Shown: one piece after another, positions 1-8,594 of the stretch
How positions within the stretch are numbered: the first letter of the stretch is position 1
Layout of the letters: each line of letters opens with the position of its first letter
Source of the DNA: Haloarcula taiwanensis
Lineage (GTDB): Archaea; Halobacteriota; Halobacteria; Halobacteriales; Haloarculaceae
NCBI GenBank assembly: GCA_002844335.1
Contig: CP019154.1
Location: forward strand, 1,364,001 to 1,428,000
Length of the DNA: 64,000 nucleotides
Direction of reading: 5' to 3'
Made by a program: the position numbers and the translations under genes
Notes under the pieces: model-generated
What the model saw: the letters and a program-made list of their open reading frames with translations, nothing else
Told to the model about the DNA's origin: nothing
Database searches by the model: none

Positions 1-685
1 CGGCGATGGCAACGTCAGGCGCGAGGTCGAACCCGACCATCTTTGCACCCTGCACGCCGACCTCCTCTTGTACTGTCGAGACCGCGTAAACCGTCGCGTC
101 CACATCCGACTCTGCCGCACGGCGAAGGCCCTCAGCGGCCGCCCAGATACCGATGCGGTTGTCCATCCCCCGGGCCGCCAGCCGGCCGTTCTCCAGTTCG
201 CTCAGCGTCTGGACGAACGTCACCGGGTCGCCACGGTCGACGAGCGATTCCACTTCGTCGCCGTCCGCTGCACCCACGTCCACGTGCTGTTCGGCGATCT
301 CCGGCACGGAGTCGTCATCCGAGTCCCGGAGGTGAATCGCGGTCTGTCCGACGACGCCCGAGACGGGACCGTCGGCCGTGTGAATGGTGACGTGTTGCCC
401 GCGCGAGACAGTCTTGTCTGAGCCGCCGATGCGGCCCAGTTTGACGAACCCGTCGTCGGTGAAGTCCCGAACAATGAAGCCGATCTCGTCCCCGTGGCCC
501 GCGAGCGCGACGGTCGTGTCGCCGCCCTCGACTTTCGCGACAGCGTTCCCGTAGTCGTCCGTTCGAACCTCGTCGGCGAACTCGCTGACGTAGTCGAGCC
601 ACACCCGCTGGCTGTCGGCCTCGTATCCAGACGGACCGGGCGTTGTCAGAAGGGATTCGAGAAACTCTCGTCGTCGTGTGTCCAT
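1..685 (-). CDS. M42 family metallopeptidase (aminopeptidase/endoglucanase-like), 3' end beyond window
   Basis: Reading the minus strand from an ATG at 685 gives an open frame of 228 residues that runs off the left edge. It contains the M42 hallmarks: AGHGDEIGF near residue 65 (first metal-binding His-x-Asp), GMDNRIG near residue 175 (bridging Asp) and QEEVGVQGAK near residue 212 (Glu-Glu pair with the catalytic base). Enzymes of this family are cytosolic di-metal aminopeptidases that trim peptides, often as large tetrahedral assemblies. M42 proteins are usually about 350 residues, so roughly the last third is missing here. The start is set by the MDTRRREFLE opening, which matches the N-terminal helix of the family. 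The substrate is not readable from sequence. Confidence 0.9.
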   Translation of the reverse strand, partial: MDTRRREFLESLLTTPGPSGYEADSQRVWLDYVSEFADEVRTDDYGNAVAKVEGGDTTVALAGHGDEIGFIVRDFTDDGFVKLGRIGGSDKTVSRGQHVTIHTADGPVSGVVGQTAIHLRDSDDDSVPEIAEQHVDVGAADGDEVESLVDRGDPVTFVQTLSELENGRLAARGMDNRIGIWAAAEGLRRAAESDVDATVYAVSTVQEEVGVQGAKMVGFDLAPDVAIA

Positions 686-796
686 AGGCGACATAGATCC
701 CCCGTGGTCATGAAAACAGCGGACTGCACACGGATGGGACCGGCTGTCGTAGCCCGGTACCGCCACGGCTAAGAGCCGCGGCGTCGAACTGTCACT

Positions 797-1075
797 ATGG
801 CAGAATTCACCTTCCTGGAAGTACATCTCGACGGTGCGGAGTTCACTGCGAACGCTCCGTTCAGCGCTGGTGACGATGACGACGGCTCAGACAGCACGTC
901 GTCGTGGTCGCGGACGGACAGATCACGCGACGAAACGGACGCAGAAGGCGGCAGTGGCCCCAGTGTCGCTCGCCTCGCACTCGCGGTACTCGGTGTCGTC
1001 GCAGTTGTCGCGCTCGTGCTGCGCCTGTACCTCGGCGGGTCCGATGACGGTGCTGCTAGCGATGGCGACCTGTAG
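797..1075 (+). CDS. Small acidic single-pass membrane protein, unknown function
   Basis: This is a 92-residue protein that I do not recognise. The first 30 residues are ordinary (MAEFTFLEVHLDGAEF), followed by an Asp/Ser/Arg-rich linker, one strongly hydrophobic segment at about 57-77 (ARLALAVLGVVAVVALVLRL) and a short acidic tail. That layout suggests a soluble N-terminal domain anchored by a C-terminal transmembrane helix. It stands alone between the divergent peptidase gene and the metalloprotease gene. The ATG at 797 has no competing upstream start close by. Acidic composition and reading-frame GC bias fit a real haloarchaeal gene. Confidence 0.65.
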   Translation: MAEFTFLEVHLDGAEFTANAPFSAGDDDDGSDSTSSWSRTDRSRDETDAEGGSGPSVARLALAVLGVVAVVALVLRLYLGGSDDGAASDGDL

Positions 1076-1159
1076 CGGATAGGCCCCGCTCCCGAACCGG
1101 ACGCGGGGAGTCGTTTTTACAGGGAGAAGGCCTATTTCCTCCCGCCACATTTCAGACGT

Positions 1160-2110
1160 ATGGGATTATACCACAGTGTACAGGCTGTCGCCGGCGCGAC
1201 CGGCGACGGTCCCATCGACTGGAGTGCTGTCGCCGACGCCGCAAAGGGGGCCACTGACACAGGCGACCTCACCGTCGAGAAGCCTGAACGCGACGGCTAC
1301 GCCACCGACGTTCGGGACGCCAGAGACCGCGTTCGTGAGGTCGGTGAACTCGCCTTTGATCTGCCCGAGACTGTCGAAATCCAGAACCGCCACCACTGGA
1401 TCGACGCCAACGTCGCGACGTTCAGTCGCGTGATGGAGCCGATCGAACAGCAGGCCGAGTACATGCCCGGCATCGCCCGCGTCGTCAACACCGGGTCGAT
1501 GGCCGTTGCATTGTCGTTCCTAGGAAACAACGTTCTTGGCCAGTACGACCCCGTCCTGCTCGCGGACAACGACGCCCACGCGCTGTACTTCGTGCGCCCC
1601 AACATCAACCGGGTCGCCGATCAGTTGAACGTCGAGCGGGACCGCTTTCGCCGCTGGATTGCCTTCCACGAGGTCACGCACGCGGCGGAGTTCGGCGCGG
1701 CCCCGTGGCTCTCGGACCATCTCGAAACGGCGATGGAGGACGCCATCGACAACCTCACCGACGGCAACATCGACCGGACGGCGCTTGGTGAACTCGATAC
1801 GACGATGACCGCCGTCGAGGGGTACGCGGAACTGCTGATGGACCGTGCCTTCGACGACGCGTACGACGACCTGCGGCGGAAAGTCGATCAGCGCCGACAG
1901 GGACGTGGTCCCATCGCGTCGCTTATGCGACGACTGCTCGGTCTCGGGATGAAACGGCAGCAGTACGAACGCGGAAAGGCGTTTTTTGACACAGTCGCAG
2001 ACGCCCGCGGCGTCGCTGCGGCCGGGCGCGTCTGGGACTCGCCGGACACCCTTCCCACTGAAGACGAAATAGAGACGCCGACGCTGTGGATCGACCGCGT
2101 CGACCCCTGA
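1160..2110 (+). CDS. Zinc-dependent metalloprotease-like protein, zincin-2/DUF2342 family
   Basis: The protein has 316 residues. It carries an HExxH-type zinc motif (FHEVTHAAEFGAAPWL, about residues 173-188), a later conserved stretch around EGYAELLMDRAFDD (about 217-230), where the third zinc ligand of this family would lie, and a basic segment near 250-270. This matches the zincin_2/DUF2342 family, often labelled coenzyme F420 biosynthesis-associated protein; the F420 link rests on gene co-occurrence and not on biochemistry. No signal peptide is seen, so it is probably cytosolic. A T-rich element (TTTTTAC, 1114-1120) lies about 40 bases upstream. No F420 genes are visible nearby, so context does not confirm the role. 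Confidence 0.8.
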   Translation: MGLYHSVQAVAGATGDGPIDWSAVADAAKGATDTGDLTVEKPERDGYATDVRDARDRVREVGELAFDLPETVEIQNRHHWIDANVATFSRVMEPIEQQAEYMPGIARVVNTGSMAVALSFLGNNVLGQYDPVLLADNDAHALYFVRPNINRVADQLNVERDRFRRWIAFHEVTHAAEFGAAPWLSDHLETAMEDAIDNLTDGNIDRTALGELDTTMTAVEGYAELLMDRAFDDAYDDLRRKVDQRRQGRGPIASLMRRLLGLGMKRQQYERGKAFFDTVADARGVAAAGRVWDSPDTLPTEDEIETPTLWIDRVDP

Positions 2111-2147
2111 AGTAGGCTACAGCACGCTACGTGGCCGTACAGACCGC

Positions 2148-2678
2148 TTATTTCTCCGGCTCTTCGACAGGCGCTTCGATTTTCGCGACGTCGAGGAGGA
2201 TTTCGCTGTTCGATTCGTCGACAGCGACAACCGTCCCGGCGACGACGAGCTTTGAGATCGGCGTCGGGCCGAGAATGACTGCCTGGCCTTCGCTGAAGTC
2301 CTGTACCGAACTCTGGAGGTGGAACCGGGCGCGGCACTTCTCCGGGTCGTGGACGTTCGTAAAGTTGATTTCCTCGACAGTGACGTCGACCCGTTCGTAG
2401 TCGTGAGCGACGACGACGCTCTCGGCCTCGTCGATCTGCTGGCGGTCGATTGCGTCGAAGGCCTCGGAGGTCGGCTTGTATCCGCCTGTCGGGCCGGGAA
2501 TACCTTCGACAAGCCCCAGCGAGGTCAGGCTCTGCATCTGGTTTCGTACTGTTCCGGGGTTCCGGTCGATCTCCTCGGCGATTGTCTCACCGGTGACCGC
2601 CTCACCGGTCTGTTGATACCTGTTTACCAGCGTCGTAAGCATCGTTCGCTGGCTGTTGTTCAGATCGATGCTAACCAT
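2148..2678 (-). CDS. Winged-helix transcriptional regulator with C-terminal beta domain (Rrf2-like)
   Basis: This 176-residue protein has an N-terminal winged helix-turn-helix at about 1-75: SQRTMLTTLVNRY, then the recognition part TVRNQMQSLTSLGLVEG and a wing with GPTGGYKPT. That order resembles Rrf2-type regulators and related archaeal regulators. Residues 85-170 hold a second compact domain rich in beta strands (RARFHLQSSVQDF, PISKLVVAGTVVAVDE), perhaps for sensing or dimerisation. The Cys residues of iron-sulfur Rrf2 proteins are absent, apart from one Cys at about residue 114 (EKCRARF). It lies 75 bases downstream of the phosphatase-like gene on the same strand. Target genes are unknown. 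Confidence 0.75.
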   Translation of the reverse strand: MVSIDLNNSQRTMLTTLVNRYQQTGEAVTGETIAEEIDRNPGTVRNQMQSLTSLGLVEGIPGPTGGYKPTSEAFDAIDRQQIDEAESVVVAHDYERVDVTVEEINFTNVHDPEKCRARFHLQSSVQDFSEGQAVILGPTPISKLVVAGTVVAVDESNSEILLDVAKIEAPVEEPEK

Positions 2679-2753
2679 ACCGGTGTGTATCGGGAGCGGC
2701 TACTTATCCCATTGGGTTCACTCATTCGACGCCAGTCGCTGGCACGGCCGCAG

Positions 2754-4298
2754 CTACTCCATGTATCCCAGTTGTTTCAGGCGGTCTTCGACGGCGTCGC
2801 CGTCGTCGCTCCCGAGCGCGTCCGCGATGCTGAGCGGGTCGCGCTCGCCGACGGCGGGGTCCTCGGCAAACACCGGGAGCACCTCGCCGCGCATGTCCGT
2901 CGGCACCGCACAGCCGTGGGCAGCTAGCAGCGTCGGGGCGATGTCGAGGATGCTGATACGGTCGAGTTCGCCCTGTGGCTCGAAATCCGGCCCACTGGCG
3001 GCGAAGATGCCGTAGGGCGTGTTCTCGGCCGCCCAGCGGTCAGGGCCGCTCTGGACAGTCCCGCCGCCGATGCCGTCGTTGACGTGGACGCCCGGACGCT
3101 GGTCGACGACGACCTCCGGCCCGGCGTCGACATAGGGGCCGCTGTACACGTCCTCGCCCCGGTACACGTCGGTAAACAGCGGGCCGTGTTCGTCCTCGAC
3201 CTCGCGCAGGTCGGCCATCAGCGACTCGCGGACCGATTCCACGTCGAACCGGGGGTTGATGTACACAGGCCCCTGCCCACTGGCGACAACTTCCGTCTGT
3301 TCTAGGTCGATAGCTTCGAGCTTCCGGTCCCGCTTGACGCCGTCGCGCTGTGGAACAAGCTGCTGGATGGACTCGGGGACGACGCGAGCGAGCGTGTCGA
3401 CCAGTCCAGCACGCTTTGCGACCGCAAGCAGGTTCTCCCGGTCGAGTCCGATCCGGGTGAGGACGGCGTCGACGCTGGTGTCCCGGACCTGATAGCCGTT
3501 TTCGGCCAGCCACTCGTTGATGTAGAACTCCGTCTGGGTCGCGTCGCAGCCGTGATCGGACATCAGGACGAGGTTCAGCTCCTCCCGGTCGTCGAGTCGG
3601 CCGACCCACTTGTCGACCAGCTCCCACGCGCGCAGGCTCGGTTCGTCGTCCCAGAAGAAGTGATGCAGGACATTGAGGTAAAACAGCGTCACGTGGACGA
3701 AATCGAGGTCTCGCTCGTCCAAGAGCGTCGTCGCTACCTCGAATCGCTTCTCCAGCAGGTCGAGAATGGCGTCGACCTCCGCGCCGCGCTCGTCGTTCGA
3801 GGACAGCAGCGGGTCCGGGTGGACGCTGTAGTCGAACCGGGATTCAAGTTCCTCGGCCAGTTCCGGCGGCGAGGTGTAGCCGGAGCTGATTGACCGGTAT
3901 TCGCCCTCGACGGCGTCAGGGCCGCCGGCGACGACGAGGTCGTCGATGTCCCGCGGCGGGTACATCGTCGGCATGTTGACGACGCCGGCCGACTGCCCCT
4001 CGTCGTTGAGGTAGTCCCACAGCTCGGCGGTATCGTAGTCGCCGCCGTTCATTACGGTGATCTCGCCTGCGGCGAGGTCGACGTTCTCGAACCAGAACAC
4101 GCCAAAGCCACCGGGGTCTTTCCCCGAGGAGTAGCACTTCCAGTTCGGGAACGTCACTGGCGGCAGACAGCTCCGTGTCCCCGCCCAGGTACCGGTGTCC
4201 CGTAACGCGGCCAGATTCGGGAGCTCGCCGGCCTCAATCCACGGGTCGAGCAGTTCCCAGCTCGCGCCGTCGAGGCCGACGACGAGGGTCTTCGTCAT
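2754..4298 (-). CDS. Alkaline phosphatase superfamily protein (type I phosphodiesterase/nucleotide pyrophosphatase-like)
   Basis: The 514-residue product opens with VVGLDGASWELLDPW, the first metal-binding Asp of the superfamily. It continues with a probable nucleophile region (LPPVTFPNWKC, about 45-55) and a second metal site (LVLMSDHGCD, about 240-250). The middle and C-terminal parts include GPDFEPQGELDRISILDIAPTLL-like features of nucleotide pyrophosphatase and phosphoglycerate-mutase relatives. Such enzymes cleave phosphodiester or phosphomonoester bonds; the substrate cannot be told from sequence. There is no signal peptide, which suggests a cytosolic site. In other haloarchaea similar proteins occur near cell-surface sugar genes, but no such neighbours are present here. 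Confidence 0.82.
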   Translation of the reverse strand: MTKTLVVGLDGASWELLDPWIEAGELPNLAALRDTGTWAGTRSCLPPVTFPNWKCYSSGKDPGGFGVFWFENVDLAAGEITVMNGGDYDTAELWDYLNDEGQSAGVVNMPTMYPPRDIDDLVVAGGPDAVEGEYRSISSGYTSPPELAEELESRFDYSVHPDPLLSSNDERGAEVDAILDLLEKRFEVATTLLDERDLDFVHVTLFYLNVLHHFFWDDEPSLRAWELVDKWVGRLDDREELNLVLMSDHGCDATQTEFYINEWLAENGYQVRDTSVDAVLTRIGLDRENLLAVAKRAGLVDTLARVVPESIQQLVPQRDGVKRDRKLEAIDLEQTEVVASGQGPVYINPRFDVESVRESLMADLREVEDEHGPLFTDVYRGEDVYSGPYVDAGPEVVVDQRPGVHVNDGIGGGTVQSGPDRWAAENTPYGIFAASGPDFEPQGELDRISILDIAPTLLAAHGCAVPTDMRGEVLPVFAEDPAVGERDPLSIADALGSDDGDAVEDRLKQLGYME

Positions 4299-4421
4299 GC
4301 TGAGACGGAGACAGGCGAGTCACTAGTCCCTTTCGCACCCGTCGCCAACGCGGGCCGACGGGCGACCGCGGGTCGAAACTAACAACGCGTCACTTTTGAG
4401 CGCGCCGCCGGAACTGGCAGT

Positions 4422-4847
4422 ATGAGCAACCGGTCGGACATCGCACCGGACACCGTCTCGGTCGAGTTAACCGAGGACGGCGTCGTCGTGGAGTACCTCG
4501 ACGGCCGCCAGGCGTTCTATCACGGCGTCCCAACGGCGGTCGAAGGGAGCATCCAGACTGCCCCGGGAAAAGACACACACGTCCTGATTACCGACGAGAC
4601 GGAGACGTCGGGTATCCTCGTGTACGTCAACGACCTCCGGACGCATGACGACATTCTCGAAGAGACGGGCGTCGGACGGGTCATCCTTGACGACGGCGAG
4701 GAAGACGAACTGTTTCCGGGGGTCACGGTCCGGGACAATCAGATGCGGACAGAAGTGGAAGTGGACTACGACGTGACGAACGGCCGGGTATTCGTCTTCG
4801 AGGAGGACGAACTCGGCGAGCGGAGCTTCGAAATCGTCGAAGCGTAA
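4422..4847 (+). CDS. Haloarchaeal conserved protein (DUF5796-like)
   Basis: This is a 141-residue acidic protein without a transmembrane segment. It is mostly beta-strand-like (VSVELTEDGVVVEYLDGRQ, HVLITDETETSGILVYV) and ends in EEDELGERSFEIVEA. I recall it as the DUF5796 family restricted to haloarchaea; no function is established. It starts at an ATG at 4422, divergent from the phosphatase gene. The neighbour downstream on the opposite strand is a small zinc-finger gene. The family name rests on memory of similar sequences, so treat it as likely and not certain. Confidence 0.7.
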   Translation: MSNRSDIAPDTVSVELTEDGVVVEYLDGRQAFYHGVPTAVEGSIQTAPGKDTHVLITDETETSGILVYVNDLRTHDDILEETGVGRVILDDGEEDELFPGVTVRDNQMRTEVEVDYDVTNGRVFVFEEDELGERSFEIVEA

Positions 4848-4887
4848 TGCCTGTGGTGCGGGTGCGTGACTGCGAGGGCGAGGACCG

Positions 4888-5022
4888 TTACTGGATGTAG
4901 GACGGGTCTTCGTCGTCACAGTTCTCCTCGTGTTGACGCGCGTCGCTCTGGTCGTCGAACATCAGGCCACAGGTCTCGCACTTGTACCACGTGACCTCGT
5001 CTCGCTCGGTTTGGACAACCAT
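4888..5022 (-). CDS. Tiny C2H2-like zinc-finger protein
   Basis: A 44-residue protein starts at the ATG complementary to 5020-5022 ([14 protein letters not shown]). It contains one finger-like pattern: CETC, then 12 residues including GLMFDD, then His, and a final Cys (ARQHEENC). This spacing is like a classical C2H2/C2HC finger. A longer open frame extends upstream, but it overlaps the promoter and start of the cdc48 gene in the other direction, so the short form is preferred. Such mini zinc-finger proteins are common in haloarchaea and may bind nucleic acid or protein. The gene is divergent from cdc48, with about 85 bases between the two starts. Confidence 0.7.
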   Translation of the reverse strand: MVVQTERDEVTWYKCETCGLMFDDQSDARQHEENCDDEDPSYIQ

Positions 5023-5107
5023 ACCAGAGATTCCGACGGCCGCCCGTATATTATTTTCCCGCAACACAACGGGAACCCTCAAGGGAGTCGGATTGCAAGA
5101 AGGCGGC

Positions 5108-7225
5108 ATGAGCGGGGCCACTGACGCCGGTGTCGAACTCACAGTCGAGGGTGCGAACAAGCGCGACGCCGGGCGCGGTATCGCACGACTGCCGGAGTCC
5201 GCACGGACTGAGCTGGGCGTGCTGAGCGGGTCGCCCGTCATCGTTGAAGGCGACGATAGGACTGTCGTGAAGGTCTGGCCGGCGGATGACGACGGGTCCT
5301 TCGTCCGCATTGACTCAGATACCAGAGCGAACGCCGGCGTCAACATCGGTGACACGGTCACCGTGACCAGCGGGTCAGTCTCCGAGGCCACTGAGATCGC
5401 CGTCCAGCCGGTCGAACCGATGCCGGGCAGCGAGGACTACGAGAGTCTGGTCAGGAAGCGCCTCGTCGATCAGATAATCCAGGCCGACGAGCGGACCCAC
5501 ATCGAGGGGCTGGGGACCTTTCTCGTCCGCAAAACGTCGCCGTCGGGGCCGGTTCGGGTCACCGGCACGACGGCAGTGACTGTGCTGCCCGGCCTCGACG
5601 GCGGCAGCGATACCGACCAGTCGTCATCCGACGAGGCAGCCACGGCGAACACACCGACCGCCGAGACGGAGTCCGGGGTGAGCTACGAGGACATCGGCGG
5701 CCTCGACGAGGAACTGGACCGCATCCGGGAGATGATCGAGATGCCCCTCTCCGAGCCCGAGGAGTTCCGCCGCCTAGGCATCGACCCCCCGAGCGGCGTC
5801 CTCCTGCACGGCCCGCCCGGGACGGGGAAAACCCTCATCGCCCGTGCCGTCGCCAACGAAGTCGACGCCTACTTCGACACCATCTCCGGCCCCGAAATCG
5901 TCTCCAAGTACAAGGGCGAAAGCGAGGAGCGACTCCGGGAGGCCTTCGAGAAGGCCGAGGCGAACGCGCCGGCTATCCTCTTTGTCGACGAAATCGATTC
6001 CATCGCGGGCTCCCGCGACGAGGACGCCGACATGGAGAACCGCGTCGTCGCCCAGCTGCTCACACTGATGGACGGCCTCGAAGACCGCGGCCGGGTCGTC
6101 GTCATCGGGGCGACGAACCGCGTCGACGCCATCGACCCGGCGCTGCGCCGCGGCGGCCGCTTCGACCGCGAAATCGAGATCGGCGTCCCCGGTGAGAGCG
6201 GCCGTCGCGAGATTATGGATGTTCACACGCGGGACATGCCGCTCCACGAGGACGCAGATCTGGACCGCATCGCCGCACAGACCCACGGTTTTGTCGGGGC
6301 GGACCTCGCGTCGCTGACCACTGAAGCCGCGATGGCCGCACTCCGGGCGGACCGCGATGACGGTGACGTCCACCAAGACGACTTCGAAAGTGCGCTCGCC
6401 ACCGTCGACCCCAGCGCGATGCGGGAGTACGTCGCCGAGTCGCCGACGGCGACGTTCGACGACGTGGGCGGGCTGTCCGAGGTCAAACAGACGCTGACGG
6501 AGGCTATCGAGTGGCCGCTGTCGTACGGAGAACTGTTCACCGCGACGAACACGGACCCACCGAGCGGTATCCTGCTGTACGGCCCGCCCGGGACGGGGAA
6601 GACCCTGCTGGCGCGGGCCGTCGCCGGCGAGAGCGACGTGAACTTCATCCACGTCGCCGGGCCAGAAATCATGGACCGGTACGTCGGTGAGAGCGAGGAA
6701 GCCGTCCGAGAACTGTTCGAGCGCGCCCGCCAGACCGCGCCGAGCATCATCTTCCTCGATGAAATCGACGCCATCGCCAGCCACCGCGGCCAGGGCAACG
6801 AAGTCACCGAGCGCGTCGTCTCGCAACTGCTTGCCGAACTGGACGGCATCACCGAAAACCCCAATCTGGTCGTGTTGGCCGCGACCAACCGCCGGGACAT
6901 GATCGACGACGCGCTGCTGCGGCCGGGTCGCCTCGAACAGCACGTCGAGGTCCCCAACCCCGACCGTGACGCTCGCGAGGAGATTCTCGCTGTCCACACC
7001 GCCGGGAAACCGCTCGCTTCTGACATCGATATCGGGGACCTCGCCGAGGAGACTGATGGTTTCTCTGGCGCAGAACTGGAGGCCGTCGTCCGTGAAGCGT
7101 CGATGTTGGCCATCCGGGAGGTGGCGTCCGCCTACGGGCCCGAGGAAGCCACCGAGAACGCCGACGAAGTGACGATTACGCGTGCACACTTCAGCGAAGC
7201 GCTGGAACGGGAACGCGCGCGGTAG
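5108..7225 (+). CDS. cdc48: Cdc48/VAT-type AAA+ ATPase
   Basis: The 705-residue product has an N-terminal double-psi-barrel substrate or adaptor domain (about 1-155; [16 protein letters not shown] is typical), then two AAA modules. D1 has Walker A GPPGTGKT and Walker [11 protein letters not shown]2 repeats GPPGTGKT and has IIFLDEIDA. Both have the arginine-finger and sensor regions ([28 protein letters not shown]). Such hexamers unfold proteins and feed the proteasome. The frame is open back to 4982, but the ATG at 5108 is chosen because [16 protein letters not shown] fits family N-termini and 4982 lies inside the divergent zinc-finger gene. Haloarchaea usually carry several Cdc48 paralogues; which one this is cannot be told. 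Confidence 0.92.
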   Translation: MSGATDAGVELTVEGANKRDAGRGIARLPESARTELGVLSGSPVIVEGDDRTVVKVWPADDDGSFVRIDSDTRANAGVNIGDTVTVTSGSVSEATEIAVQPVEPMPGSEDYESLVRKRLVDQIIQADERTHIEGLGTFLVRKTSPSGPVRVTGTTAVTVLPGLDGGSDTDQSSSDEAATANTPTAETESGVSYEDIGGLDEELDRIREMIEMPLSEPEEFRRLGIDPPSGVLLHGPPGTGKTLIARAVANEVDAYFDTISGPEIVSKYKGESEERLREAFEKAEANAPAILFVDEIDSIAGSRDEDADMENRVVAQLLTLMDGLEDRGRVVVIGATNRVDAIDPALRRGGRFDREIEIGVPGESGRREIMDVHTRDMPLHEDADLDRIAAQTHGFVGADLASLTTEAAMAALRADRDDGDVHQDDFESALATVDPSAMREYVAESPTATFDDVGGLSEVKQTLTEAIEWPLSYGELFTATNTDPPSGILLYGPPGTGKTLLARAVAGESDVNFIHVAGPEIMDRYVGESEEAVRELFERARQTAPSIIFLDEIDAIASHRGQGNEVTERVVSQLLAELDGITENPNLVVLAATNRRDMIDDALLRPGRLEQHVEVPNPDRDAREEILAVHTAGKPLASDIDIGDLAEETDGFSGAELEAVVREASMLAIREVASAYGPEEATENADEVTITRAHFSEALERERAR

Positions 7226-7496
7226 CCACGAGCGACGCGGTCGGGTCAAGCCGTTTTGCAGCAACTGCTGGTCAGTGGTTTCTCTTGACGCGTTCGGCCG
7301 AAAGGCGAGGAGAGGCGAAAGGGTCGACTCCGGGAGAGGAGTAAAAAGGCTGTCCGGACAGCCTTGGCGGACGAGCGACGCCGAGTGGCCGAGCAGCGAG
7401 ACGGGCGTTAGCGCCGGCATCGACGTGAAAAGCGCCTTGCCGGCAGCTACTCGTAGCGAGTGGACACGCAAAAAAGGCCCGGTTGTCGGGTTCCGG
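7226..7496. other. Gene-free gap with several hairpins between convergent genes
   Basis: No convincing reading frame is seen in these 271 bases. The stretch holds a perfect 20-base palindrome (7346-7365), a GGCG/CGCC hairpin with TTAG loop (7404-7415), GCCGGCA paired with TGCCGGC (7413-7419 and 7438-7444) and ACTCG/CGAGT around TAG (7449-7461). It may be a shared 3' region with terminators, or a small structured RNA gene. I do not recognise it as RNase P RNA or SRP RNA. Confidence 0.5.
7346..7365 (-). terminator. Perfect 20-base palindrome followed by T-run on the minus strand
   Basis: The sequence AAGGCTGTCCGGACAGCCTT is fully self-complementary. Read on the minus strand it is followed at once by a run of T, which looks like a stem with a U-rich tail. 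It lies about 130 bases downstream of the stop of the DUF4349 lipoprotein gene on that strand. Archaeal termination mostly depends on the U-tract and the stem is not required, so the stem may have another role, such as RNA stability. Confidence 0.45.
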
Positions 7497-8516
7497 CTAC
7501 GCCTTATCGTCAGGCGACTCCGAATCCGGTTGGTCAGTGGGCTCCTGCTGTGGGGCGTTGCCTCCGCCTCCACCGTCGCCGTCCTCTGTAGCTGATTCCG
7601 ACGCGCCACGTCGGCCCAGTAGCGGGAGCGACCGACCGCGAAGGAGCCGCCGGCCGCCGACGACTGGAACGGCGAGGGCGACGAGCCAGGGCGCGAGACT
7701 CGCAGCAGTCACCAGCAGGCCTCGGGTGAACACGTATACGTCGGTCACCGACGAGAGGAACGCAGTGACCAGCGACCGCTCGTGGTACGGCACCTGCTGG
7801 GCCGACGGTTCCGGCGCTGGCTCGTGGATTTCGACACGCAGCGTCGAATAGGCGACCCGCTGTTCGAGTGAGCGTTTCTGTGCTTCGAGACGTTCGATGT
7901 CACTCTGCACTGACGACAGTTCGTCCTCGATGCGGAGCAGTTCTTCCGTGCTATTTGCCCGGTCGTAGAAGGCCCGCAGTCTGTCGCGGCGCTCCCGGAG
8001 ATTGGTCAGCCGCGCTTCGAGGTCGACCAGTTTGTCGGTCACGTCTTTCGTCGTCGTCTCTTCGGAGCGGACCGTCCCCTGCTCGGCCACCATCGACTGG
8101 GTCGACTCGTACTCCTCGCTTGGCACTCTGACGACGATGTATCCGGTGTACCACGTTTCGCCGTCATCGCGGTGGAGTTCACGGTTGGAGTCGCTCACGT
8201 ACCCGCCGGACGCGCGAGCGCGGGCGGCGATTGCGTCGGCCGTCGTCGAGTAGTTCTCCACTTCGACCACCATCCGGCCGTTGCGGATGATGGCCCGGTC
8301 GGCCGCCGCGTCGCCGGCCTGAATATTCCCGCTATCCGCGGCGTTCGCCCCGGAGTCCGCTTCGACGGGCTGACTTGAGCTGCTGTCACCGCCGGACATC
8401 TGTGCGCCGTCACCGCCGCCCTGTGGCCCGCCCGCGTCGCTGCTCCCACCCAGACCGGCACAGCCGGCAAGGAGGAGGAGGGCGACGACAGCGAGGACCC
8501 TAACTCGCGAAGCCAT
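7497..8516 (-). CDS. DUF4349-type lipoprotein with coiled coil and C-terminal membrane helix
   Basis: The 339-residue protein starts at the ATG at 8516, giving MASRVRVLAVVALLLLAGCAG: a signal peptide with lipobox LLAGC, so Cys18 is the predicted lipidated residue. A Gly/Ser-rich linker follows. The DUF4349 core has RMVVEVENYSTT, GGYVSDSNRELH and a heptad-rich coiled coil around DKLVDLEARLTNLRERRDRL. After HERSLVTAFLSSVTDV come one or two membrane helices (TAASLAPWLVALAVPVVGG) and an acidic, Gly-rich cytoplasmic tail. Function is unknown; the shape suggests an envelope protein. A longer frame begins at 8564, but it would bury the signal peptide. Confidence 0.82.
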   Translation of the reverse strand: MASRVRVLAVVALLLLAGCAGLGGSSDAGGPQGGGDGAQMSGGDSSSSQPVEADSGANAADSGNIQAGDAAADRAIIRNGRMVVEVENYSTTADAIAARARASGGYVSDSNRELHRDDGETWYTGYIVVRVPSEEYESTQSMVAEQGTVRSEETTTKDVTDKLVDLEARLTNLRERRDRLRAFYDRANSTEELLRIEDELSSVQSDIERLEAQKRSLEQRVAYSTLRVEIHEPAPEPSAQQVPYHERSLVTAFLSSVTDVYVFTRGLLVTAASLAPWLVALAVPVVGGRRLLRGRSLPLLGRRGASESATEDGDGGGGGNAPQQEPTDQPDSESPDDKA

Positions 8517-8594
8517 ACGGGATGGAATCGTCCTGACGACGGTATAATGACAGCGAACGCTCAAAAACCGCTTTTTGTCAAACAGCGACTGCGG

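Noticed and set aside
4982-5107. N-terminal extension of Cdc48 by 42 residues
   Set aside because: It overlaps the divergent small zinc-finger gene and the intergenic promoter, and does not look like Cdc48.
7226-7496. RNase P RNA or SRP RNA gene in the hairpin-rich gap
   Set aside because: The conserved landmarks of these RNAs (for example GAGGAAAGUC of RNase P RNA) are not present.
5774-7609. 611-residue open frame on the minus strand
   Set aside because: It is antisense to cdc48, whose AAA motifs are unmistakable. Long antisense frames are normal in GC-rich haloarchaeal DNA.
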